Positions 16,490 through 24,345 of a DNA stretch of 64,000 bases are shown here, in pieces. The translations under genes were made by a program, and so were the position numbers. Below the pieces are notes generated by a model that saw nothing but the letters and a program-made list of their open reading frames with translations, had not been told where the DNA came from and searched no databases. Within the stretch, counting starts at the first letter, position 1. The number at the start of each line of letters is the position of its first letter. This stretch comes from Flavobacterium faecale (GTDB lineage: Bacteria; Bacteroidota; Bacteroidia; Flavobacteriales; Flavobacteriaceae), in the NCBI RefSeq assembly GCF_003076455.1, contig NZ_CP020918.1, forward strand, positions 3,508,001 through 3,572,000, written 5' to 3'.

Positions 16490-18391
16490 ATGAAAAAAAA
16501 TTACTTTTTAAGTCCTTCTAGAAACAATTTTCTAGGACTTATGATTATGGGTTGTGGGTTATTTTCGAGCTCAATTGTGGCACAAACGTACACTTGGAAA
16601 CCAGCTGTAGCTTCGGGGAATTGGGCAGATGCTGCCAACTGGACAAATGCATTAGCGTCAAAAACTGTTACAGCTAGTAGTGGTGTTACGGATATTGTTG
16701 TAAATAACACAAACCAAATTAAGATTGGGGATAAGGTTACTGGTACTACAGCTGGTCAAATTGCGACAGGTACCGTAGTAACTGCAGTTAACGAAACTAC
16801 AAATACAGTTACACTTAGTCTAGCTACAACAGCAGCATTATCAGGAAGTAATAATGTTAAGTTTGCAAGAGCAACTGTATCCTATCCTGGTGACAATGGT
16901 AATCCAGATTCGGCTATAATTGCTGCTGGATCTGTTACATTGGATGCAGACATTTCAATTTCACAATTAAGTTTGCATACTACCACTACTCCAGCTCAGG
17001 GAGTTTTGACAATTCCTTCTGGAAGAACATTGAATATAGCAAATAACTCTTCTGCACTATATATAAGAGGTGGTAAATTAACCAATAATGGTACCTTGAA
17101 TCTAACTCCACAGAGTAATAATGCAGCTATAAACTGTCAAGTACCAGCTAATAATGTTGCTGGTCTAGATACTGGATACGGTGGAACAGGTACTTTGACA
17201 ACAACTGTTGATGGTACTGGAGGTTTTATAACTTTTACTAATGCTGGTGCTCTAACTTTACCTGTAATTAATTTAAATGCAGCAACTACAACAATAACTA
17301 TTTTAGGAACTGGGAATGTTTTCAATACAGCTGGTGGTGCTACAACAGCTGGTAATGGAAAAATAGGAGGAACTGGAGTTACTGTTACTCTTTCTCAAAG
17401 TGCTGGTAGGCTTTTTAATATTAATACTGGTGCAGGTGGAACATCTTCTATAGAAGTTCTTTCAGGAACAGTACTTACTTTAAATCCTGCCATAGGAGGT
17501 AATTCACCAATTTATGTAAATGCTAACGGTAGCGATGCATCTTTAATCAATAACGGGTCAATTATCTTTAATGGCGATTATGGTACTAGTGCTGGAATAG
17601 TTGGTTCTGGTTTAAATTCATCAGAGGTGTATAATAATGGTACTTTAAGACTCCCAGTTACAGCAGTAGGTACTAACTCAAATGCTATTGGTAGTAATCT
17701 TTCTAAATTTGTTAATACAGGAATCGTTGAAACAAATTCTGGATCAAGTATCTTAACAGATTTGTCAGCAGTAAATAACACTTTTACATCTGGAACTTTA
17801 TCGCCTGGTGGAGTTGGTAATTCTAAGATGAATATTTCTGGAGCCTCTTTGCCATTAAACACAACTACTTTAAAAATTGATGTGTCCGGTAATGGTGCTG
17901 TTGCAGGAACTGATATGGATCAAATCAATGCAAATACAGCTTCAGCAGCGGTTACTATTTCGGGAGCAAAACTTGCATTAAATATCACAGCTACTCCTCC
18001 AACTGGAATAACTACTTATGCTATTTTAAGTACAAATGGTGGAACAGTTACTGGAACTTTTGCATCTGTAACAGGACTTCTTGCAGGATGGGCTTTGGAT
18101 TATTCGGATACGAGTAAAGTGGTTTTGAAATATGACTCTTCAACATTAGGAGTAAAAAAACTTAACGCATTCGAATTTGCAGTATATCCTAACCCAGTAA
18201 GAGAAACTTTGAATATCCAAACACAGGAATCTTTGACAAAAGCACAAATTGTTGACGCTTCTGGAAAAGTAGTTTTGTCTCAAAACAATCCTTCAGATGC
18301 TATTAATGTAGCTTCATTGAGCAAAGGAATTTATATGTTGCGATTGACTTCTGCAAACGGAGTTTCTACCTCTAAAATAGTGAAAAAATAA
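16490..18391 (+). CDS. T9SS-exported adhesin-like repeat protein
   Basis: 633 residues. The signal peptide is unusually long (about 30 residues, with GLMIMGCGLFSSSIVAQ). The body is rich in Gly, Thr, Asn and Ala, opening with TYTWKPAVASGNWADAANWTN, a pattern found in autotransporter-like or adhesin beta-helix proteins. Repeated short beta strands with LNxxG/NNG spacing run to about 550. The last ~75 residues are a T9SS sorting domain (VYPNPVRETLNIQTQ ... LSKGIYMLRLTS). No enzyme motif is visible. It could be a surface adhesin that holds the cell on algal material, but that is inference from composition. A strong terminator follows. Confidence 0.8.
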   Translation: MKKNYFLSPSRNNFLGLMIMGCGLFSSSIVAQTYTWKPAVASGNWADAANWTNALASKTVTASSGVTDIVVNNTNQIKIGDKVTGTTAGQIATGTVVTAVNETTNTVTLSLATTAALSGSNNVKFARATVSYPGDNGNPDSAIIAAGSVTLDADISISQLSLHTTTTPAQGVLTIPSGRTLNIANNSSALYIRGGKLTNNGTLNLTPQSNNAAINCQVPANNVAGLDTGYGGTGTLTTTVDGTGGFITFTNAGALTLPVINLNAATTTITILGTGNVFNTAGGATTAGNGKIGGTGVTVTLSQSAGRLFNINTGAGGTSSIEVLSGTVLTLNPAIGGNSPIYVNANGSDASLINNGSIIFNGDYGTSAGIVGSGLNSSEVYNNGTLRLPVTAVGTNSNAIGSNLSKFVNTGIVETNSGSSILTDLSAVNNTFTSGTLSPGGVGNSKMNISGASLPLNTTTLKIDVSGNGAVAGTDMDQINANTASAAVTISGAKLALNITATPPTGITTYAILSTNGGTVTGTFASVTGLLAGWALDYSDTSKVVLKYDSSTLGVKKLNAFEFAVYPNPVRETLNIQTQESLTKAQIVDASGKVVLSQNNPSDAINVASLSKGIYMLRLTSANGVSTSKIVKK

Positions 18392-18416
18392 GTAATTTAA
18401 TTTACTAGTTTTTAGG

Positions 18417-18446
18417 AAAGCTGCTCTGAAAAGAGCAGCTTTTTTT
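18417..18446 (+). terminator. Rho-independent terminator
   Basis: Stem AAGCTGCTCT / AGAGCAGCTT, short loop, then seven T. It lies 26 bp after the T9SS gene stop. Confidence 0.8.
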
Positions 18447-18859
18447 ATTAAGAAGTGAAGGTTATAAATCCCTATTATTTTTATTACAATAACCCGTTGG
18501 GTGTAATACGTTTTTGATGCCTTTTTGGGGTTAATTAGTGTGTTTTTCGAAAAGAATCCCGAAGGGTCGCGAGTATTGATAATAAAAAAAGATATTGGAT
18601 CACCTTTTCATGATACTTTTTATGATAGATTTAGGAAGTACTTTTGAAGAATATCTATCTGGATGTTTCATTATCAAATACTGGACTGTCAAGAAAGATA
18701 ACTTTCATTTTTTAATATGATTTAAAATTAGATTTTTAAAAACTAACTTATTGTATAATAGTTTTGTAACAAATCATTTGTGATACAATATAAACTATAT
18801 GGTTTAATGAAAGAGATCTGTTTTCATAATTTTGTTTCTTAATTTAAATCCAAATAGTT
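18447..18859 (+). promoter_or_regulatory. Upstream region of Asp-box protein with two candidate -7 elements
   Basis: The 413-bp gap has no ORF. TAGTTTTG (18759-18766) and TAATTTTG (18827-18834) both match TAnnTTTG; the second is only 26 bp before the likely TTG start at 18860. Confidence 0.35.
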
Positions 18860-21742
18860 TTGAGAAAAAATCTACTATTATTTATAAGTTTAACAATTCT
18901 TCTTATTTCGCATTTGTCTTCGGGACAAGGTACGTTTACAAATTTCACCATGTTGCAAAATCAGAAGATTCAATCTTCTCCTTTGGTACAATGGACAAAT
19001 ATTTCGCCAGGTACATCAGGGTATTGTGAAGAATTTTGGTGTCATCCTACAGATGTAAATGTAATGTTTAGCGGTGCCGATATGCATGCTGCCTTTGGTA
19101 CTTGGGATAATGGTCAGTCATGGAATACACTAAAAGATAGTGATGGTAATGGTTTAGATATGCGAAGAGTTATTGACATTCAATTTTCATTACAAGATGC
19201 AGATTATGGTATTGCCTTTGCGAATGATCAAAGCGGTAGTAATTCTAGTGGGAAGGTGTACAATACTATAGATAGAGGTAGAAATTGGACAGAAGTATCA
19301 ACTATGGGTAAATGTCATTCAAAACTTGCGATACACCCTACTAACGATAATATTTGGTTTTTAGGAGCAGGAGATTTTTGGAACGTAAAATCCAATCATC
19401 GTACCTTAGCTGAACCTCAAGGACAAATGCAATCTAGGTCTAATTATGGATATGTTTGGAAAACAACAAATAGAGGTGTTAATTGGACAAAAGTTGCCAC
19501 GGGTATAGACACTAATCTAGATGCAGGCAGAATTATTTTTGACAGAAGCAATCCTAATACTTTAATTATGGCTACTGCTCAAGGAATGTACAGAAGTACA
19601 AATTTGGGTGTAACATGGACTTCTAGCGCCACAGGATTACCAAATAATAGACCACGGGATTTAACCTCATACTACAACTCAACCACAGGAGAATTTATTT
19701 TATATGCAGTAGAACAAACCTATTACAATCCAACTGGAACAACAATAAATAGTACTGGAGGTATTTATAAAAGTACTGATAGCGGACTGAGTTGGCAAAA
19801 CATAACTGGTAATTTGGGTCTAAATTTGCAATTGGTTACCGATTATAGGTCTAGAGACGATTATCATAGCACAGTAGCTAAGTGGTTGGGTATCACAAAA
19901 GCGCAATCTATAGCTACCTACACCACTTATCCAACTCAGATTTTGCAAACATTTAATCGAATTGTTGTTAATCCAACAAATAAAAATGAGATTTATATTG
20001 TACATAACAAAAGACATGACGTTAGTTTTGGACAAGGAGATGTTTGGAAAACAATTGATGGCGGAATTACTTGGATAGCTTGTTCAAGATCGGGACCCTA
20101 TTGGATTAATAACACCAATCAATCGTATTGGACATCCAGAAACAATCCAACTGGTGCTAATATTGATTTTTCTCATATGCAAAAATATATGGATGATATT
20201 GATGAACAATACTCTGGCGCTAGAATGTTGGCGATCAATAAAAACGGTGAAGTATTTGCAGGGATTAATCAACAACTGCTACGCTCCAACAATGGTGGTG
20301 TTTCATGGGAACAGGCAGATGATATTGAAGCGGCACCCAATAGCAATCAATGGATAGGCCGTGGTAATACCAATCTTCCAGGTAAAGTTATGCTATTGGA
20401 AACAGGGGTCGCGGGTAGAAAATTATTATGTAGTGGAGAACACGGATTATGGAAAACTACAGGCACTGCTACAAGTAGTCCTATAGCCAATAATGTAGTA
20501 ATAGAACAAATTGAAGGACAAGTACATGATATTGGAGGCAATACTGCAGCACACTCCATAGCAACTGTAGCTGCACACCCAACCAATCCAGATATTATAT
20601 ACACATTGAGTTCAAGACAAGAACACAGAGGATGGCTACGACGTACCACAGATGGTGGACAAACATGGCAAGATATAAGTGAAATTTTTACAGCAAGTAA
20701 CAATGTATATGAAGATTTAGCACCACAAAATTCGTTATTAATAGACCCTAACAACCCCAGCAACATGTATTTTTGTGCTACACGAAAAGCAATTACAGAA
20801 GTGGGGAACTCTGTAAACGAAAGCATATTAACCAAAGGGGGCTACGGATTTTACAAATCAACTGATGCAGGACTTAATTGGACTTTAAGTAATACTGGTT
20901 TGCCGGCTTCAACAGGTAGCATACATAGATTAACGCTTGACCCTGCTAATTCAAATACAATTTATGCAGCTGTAAATCAATTTAGTAATTCTGATCCAGG
21001 GGGATTATATAAATCGACTAATAATGGTGCAAGCTGGACACAAATGACAATACCAACGGCCATAAAATCAGTTAATAATTTTTTTATGGATCGCAACACC
21101 GGTTATATGTTTATATCTGCAGGAGCAAGATCAGGAGAACTTAATGCTGGTGGGGTTTGGAGAAGTACTAATAGTGGTACTACTTGGACTCGAATATTTG
21201 AATCTCCTTACATATGGCAAACAGAAGTATCGCCAATAAATTCAAATATAATTGTGATTTCGGCCGCTGCACAAGTACCTAATCTTGTAGATAATTTTAA
21301 AAACACAGGTGTCTTTTTATCTGTAGATGGTGGTTCAAATTGGACAAAAATAAACAAAGGATTAGCACATTCTGAAAGAATAGTAGATGTAAAACCAGAC
21401 CCAGATAATCAAAATATTCTGTGGTGCGCTGGATGGGGAAGCGGGTGGTATAAAGCGGTTATTGATCCTGCTTTATTATCAGTCGAAGATAAAACACATA
21501 CAGGCAACCAGATAAATGTTTATCCAAATCCAGTGGGCAATAATGGTAGTGTTAAATTGAAAAACATTGATGATAACACACCCTATTCTATTTATGATAT
21601 TCAAGGTAAACTACTATTTTCTGGAAATGTTTCAAAAGAAGAGGCTATTAGTGTATCACAATTAAATTCAGGAATCTACTTTATAAAAGTAAAAAACCAA
21701 CAAGGTAAAAAAACAAGTATAAAATTTATTGTGAATAAATAG
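18860..21742 (+). CDS. T9SS-exported Asp-box beta-propeller protein (sortilin/GH74-like fold), TTG start
   Basis: 960 residues. The TTG at 18860 gives a complete signal peptide (MRKNLLLFISLTILLISHLSSGQ). At least eight Asp-box (BNR) motifs of the type S/T-x-D/N-x-G-x-x-W can be seen, for example STDSGLSW, TIDGGITW, TTDGGQTW, STDAGLNW, STNNGASW and SVDGGSNW. This points to two seven-bladed propellers as in GH74 or VPS10/sortilin-type proteins. The C-terminus is a T9SS sorting domain (INVYPNPVGNNG ... LNSGIYFIKV). Whether it is an enzyme or a glycan-binding protein is unknown; I see no way to place the catalytic residues without a structure model. Its place in the galactan locus suggests a galactan-related role. 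Confidence 0.83.
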   Translation: MRKNLLLFISLTILLISHLSSGQGTFTNFTMLQNQKIQSSPLVQWTNISPGTSGYCEEFWCHPTDVNVMFSGADMHAAFGTWDNGQSWNTLKDSDGNGLDMRRVIDIQFSLQDADYGIAFANDQSGSNSSGKVYNTIDRGRNWTEVSTMGKCHSKLAIHPTNDNIWFLGAGDFWNVKSNHRTLAEPQGQMQSRSNYGYVWKTTNRGVNWTKVATGIDTNLDAGRIIFDRSNPNTLIMATAQGMYRSTNLGVTWTSSATGLPNNRPRDLTSYYNSTTGEFILYAVEQTYYNPTGTTINSTGGIYKSTDSGLSWQNITGNLGLNLQLVTDYRSRDDYHSTVAKWLGITKAQSIATYTTYPTQILQTFNRIVVNPTNKNEIYIVHNKRHDVSFGQGDVWKTIDGGITWIACSRSGPYWINNTNQSYWTSRNNPTGANIDFSHMQKYMDDIDEQYSGARMLAINKNGEVFAGINQQLLRSNNGGVSWEQADDIEAAPNSNQWIGRGNTNLPGKVMLLETGVAGRKLLCSGEHGLWKTTGTATSSPIANNVVIEQIEGQVHDIGGNTAAHSIATVAAHPTNPDIIYTLSSRQEHRGWLRRTTDGGQTWQDISEIFTASNNVYEDLAPQNSLLIDPNNPSNMYFCATRKAITEVGNSVNESILTKGGYGFYKSTDAGLNWTLSNTGLPASTGSIHRLTLDPANSNTIYAAVNQFSNSDPGGLYKSTNNGASWTQMTIPTAIKSVNNFFMDRNTGYMFISAGARSGELNAGGVWRSTNSGTTWTRIFESPYIWQTEVSPINSNIIVISAAAQVPNLVDNFKNTGVFLSVDGGSNWTKINKGLAHSERIVDVKPDPDNQNILWCAGWGSGWYKAVIDPALLSVEDKTHTGNQINVYPNPVGNNGSVKLKNIDDNTPYSIYDIQGKLLFSGNVSKEEAISVSQLNSGIYFIKVKNQQGKKTSIKFIVNK

Positions 21743-21895
21743 AAAAGTTTGCATCTAATAAAATGATAAAAAAACAAACTATTTAAAGTTCTAGTACAAA
21801 CGTGTTTCCTAAATAGTAGTGGATTTTTGCAACAAAAACCAACATTTAAAGAAATCTAAGTTCGGAAACTACATTTTTTGGGATTCTTATTCAGG
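21743..21895. other. Short AT-rich gap, no gene
   Basis: Non-coding sequence between the Asp-box gene and a T9SS gene remnant. I see no clear hairpin terminator directly after the Asp-box gene. Confidence 0.4.
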
Positions 21896-21955
21896 TACGT
21901 TTGTAATATCTCTACACCAGATACAGGTTTAGTTCGTGAAATTATAAAACAATAG
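21896..21955 (+). pseudogene. C-terminal stub of a T9SS protein
   Basis: The frame reads YVCNISTPDTGLVREIIKQ and stops. The last part closely matches the end of the T9SS protein at 14896-16134 (TDTGLSSKIIKQ), and the following terminator and ~60 bp downstream also resemble the sequence after that gene. The stub is therefore the tail of a lost paralogue, left by deletion or recombination. Confidence 0.55.
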
Positions 21956-22002
21956 GAAATACCACAGAGTACTATATCTTTATGGGTTATCCAACCGCAA
22001 CA

Positions 22003-22032
22003 CAAAACCCTCTGCATTAGCAGGGGGTTTTG
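22003..22032 (+). terminator. Rho-independent terminator (duplicate of the one at 16183)
   Basis: Stem CAAAACCCTCTG / CAGGGGGTTTTG with a 6-base loop. The flanks (a TTTTAxTCAAAAAGT stretch then TCAATATTGTCG) are shared with the sequence after 16213. Confidence 0.65.
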
Positions 22033-22190
22033 TCGTTTTAATCAAAAAGTATTCAATATTGTCGCAATAAACTAGGTTATTAATGTACACACAACAAAAT
22101 AGTTTATTTTATTGATTAGATACATACTACAAACAAGTCCTTGTCTAAGTACTTTTATAAATTAATTAGAACCTTATTTAAACACAGTAT

Positions 22191-23309
22191 ATGAGCATCA
22201 CTTGTAAAGCAGCAATCGCTAAAGGAGACGGAACATTTTCGATAGAAACCATAACAGTAGAGAACCCACAAGCAGATGAGGTTTTGGTACAAGTAAAAGC
22301 GGCTGGTTTATGCCATACCGATCATGATTCTTTAAACTGGGGAAAACCAATTGTAATGGGACACGAAGGTGCCGGAATCGTTACTGCAATTGGATCGAAT
22401 GTCTCTTCTGTAAAAGTTGGTGATGCTGTGATTTTGAACTGGGCTACTCCTTGCGGAAAATGCTTCCAATGTGAGCACGAAAACGAACATATTTGCGAAA
22501 ACAATTCGCCCGTGGTGGCAGGTGGAAACGGATACACTCCCGGACACGCACACCTGGAGGGAACATCTTGGAACGGTACACCTATCATTCGATCCTTCAA
22601 TATTGGTACTTTATCGGAATATACTTTGGTGAAAGAATCTGCAGTTGTCAAAAACCCTATTCAAGACATGAGTTATCCTGCCGCTAGTATTGTGAGCTGT
22701 GGCGTAATGACCGGTTTTGGATCAGCGGTAAACACAGCAAAAGTAGAAGCTAATTCATCTGCCGTTGTACTAGGAACTGGTGGTGTTGGATTGAATGTAA
22801 TCCAAGGAATTAAAGTTTCTAAAGCGGCAATGATTATTGCAATCGACATCAACCAACAACGTTTGGACATGGCAGTTGAATTTGGAGCAACGCATACCAT
22901 CCTAGCAGATAAAAACGACAAAGGATTACTAAATGCTGCCAAAATAGTAAAAGAAATGACCAATGGTCGTGGCGCTGATTATGCTTTTGAGTGTACTGCC
23001 ATTCCTGCCTTGGGAGCAGCTCCTCTTGCCATGGTTCGAAATGCAGGAACCGCAGTTCAAGTAAGTGGTATCGAAGAAGAAGTGTTAATTGATATGTCAT
23101 TGTTCGAATGGGACAAAAAATACATCAATCCATTATACGGAAAATGCAACCCTCAAAAAGATTTTCCAATAATCGTGGAGCATTATAGAAAGGGGGAAAT
23201 CATGTTGGACGAAATGATTACCAATACCTATCCATTAGAAGATTTACAACAAGCCTTAGACGATATGTTGTCGGGTAAAAATGCCAAAGGAGTAATTGTT
23301 TTCGAATAA
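22191..23309 (+). CDS. Zinc-dependent alcohol dehydrogenase (MDR family), porphyran-locus type
   Basis: 372 residues with no signal peptide, so cytoplasmic. Catalytic zinc ligands Cys41 (GLCHTDH), His58-Glu59 (GHEGAG) and Cys170; structural zinc Cys88, Cys91, Cys94 and Cys102; and the NAD-binding motif GTGGVG (195-200) are all present. It resembles class III-type ADHs. Zinc ADHs next to the P450 demethylation genes are conserved in porphyran-using flavobacteria, and the Zobellia enzyme is reported to be needed for growth on 6-O-methyl-D-galactose although it does not detoxify formaldehyde. Here the gene lies about 25 kb from the P450 trio and instead starts a GH16-GH2-esterase run. Its exact substrate is unknown. 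Confidence 0.88.
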   Translation: MSITCKAAIAKGDGTFSIETITVENPQADEVLVQVKAAGLCHTDHDSLNWGKPIVMGHEGAGIVTAIGSNVSSVKVGDAVILNWATPCGKCFQCEHENEHICENNSPVVAGGNGYTPGHAHLEGTSWNGTPIIRSFNIGTLSEYTLVKESAVVKNPIQDMSYPAASIVSCGVMTGFGSAVNTAKVEANSSAVVLGTGGVGLNVIQGIKVSKAAMIIAIDINQQRLDMAVEFGATHTILADKNDKGLLNAAKIVKEMTNGRGADYAFECTAIPALGAAPLAMVRNAGTAVQVSGIEEEVLIDMSLFEWDKKYINPLYGKCNPQKDFPIIVEHYRKGEIMLDEMITNTYPLEDLQQALDDMLSGKNAKGVIVFE

Positions 23310-23323
23310 TATATAGGTATGAA

Positions 23324-23368
23324 ATCGCCATGATTCAATTATCACAAACACAGATGAAGAATGGCGAT
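23324..23368. repeat. Inverted repeat between ADH and GH16
   Basis: Perfect 8-bp arms (ATCGCCAT / ATGGCGAT) are separated by 29 bp in the 94-bp gap before the GH16 start. It could be an operator or a weak hairpin. Confidence 0.3.
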
Positions 23369-23403
23369 ACCATATTCCATTAAAAAACAAATATTATCTA
23401 CAT

Positions 23404-24273
23404 ATGAAAAAAAACATTCTTTTTATAGCTGGAACTTTTTTAACATTTAGTTCTCTATTAAGTGCGCAAATTAAAGCGCCTGAAGGTAAATCATGGCAAT
23501 TGGTTTCTGAATTATCAGATGAGTTTAACGGAAAAAAATTAGATACCAAAAAATGGATTGCAGATCCAGAAGGTCATCCTGAATTCGGTTGGATTGGTCG
23601 TTCTCCTGCCCTTTTTATAGAAAATGCAGTTACTGTCGAAAACGGATATTTAAATATTGAAGTTGGAAAACTAGACGAGCGTTTTGTAAGCAACAAATAT
23701 AATACGGCTACCAATTATGATTATTACGGAGGTATCATTAGAGCAGTGAAACCTGTAACTTATGGTTATTATTTTGAGAGTACTTTCAAAATGAGCAAAA
23801 CAGAAATGGGTGGCGGTTTTTGGATAATGTCTAAAAATACCTGTGGCAAAAAACACGAAATTGACATTACCGAATCTGTCGGAAGTATTTCTCCACTAGC
23901 ACAAGAATGGGGCAAAAAATGGGATAAAATTATGCATTCCAATACCATTTTACGAAATACTACTTGCAACGAAGAGAAAAGGGATCAGGGAATGATCCTT
24001 CCAGAAACAAAAAATTCTGAAAAATTCTATACCTACGGTTGTTGGTGGAAGAGCCCAAATGAATTATTATTCTATTTGGATGGAAAATATGTGTATACAC
24101 TAACACCTCCTGCGGACTTTGACCAACAAATGTTTATTCATTTTTCAATTGAAGTCTACGATTGGAATCCAATTCCTGAGAAAGACAGTAAACTGATGAC
24201 AGCATCCAAAAAAGACAGAACTGCCTTGATTGACTACATAAGAACCTATAAATTGGTTACGGTAAAACCTTAA
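23404..24273 (+). CDS. GH16 beta-agarase/porphyranase
   Basis: 289 residues with a signal peptide (ending LLSAQ). The catalytic motif is EIDITE (Glu152, Asp154, Glu157) within HEIDITESVG; GWIGRSPALF and GGGFWIMSKNTCGKK are also family features. The C-terminal YDWNPIPEKDSKL...DRTALIDYIRTYKL is shared with the GH16 at 62379, so these two are close relatives with agarase-like features. It probably cuts internal beta-1,4 bonds of agar or porphyran. There is no CBM or T9SS tail. It is followed 72 bp later by a GH2. Confidence 0.88.
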   Translation: MKKNILFIAGTFLTFSSLLSAQIKAPEGKSWQLVSELSDEFNGKKLDTKKWIADPEGHPEFGWIGRSPALFIENAVTVENGYLNIEVGKLDERFVSNKYNTATNYDYYGGIIRAVKPVTYGYYFESTFKMSKTEMGGGFWIMSKNTCGKKHEIDITESVGSISPLAQEWGKKWDKIMHSNTILRNTTCNEEKRDQGMILPETKNSEKFYTYGCWWKSPNELLFYLDGKYVYTLTPPADFDQQMFIHFSIEVYDWNPIPEKDSKLMTASKKDRTALIDYIRTYKLVTVKP

Positions 24274-24345
24274 TTAGTACCAGAAGTAAGCTTTAGATTT
24301 GAATTTTAAAACCTAAAGAATAGTAAAAAATATAAAAACCAACAG

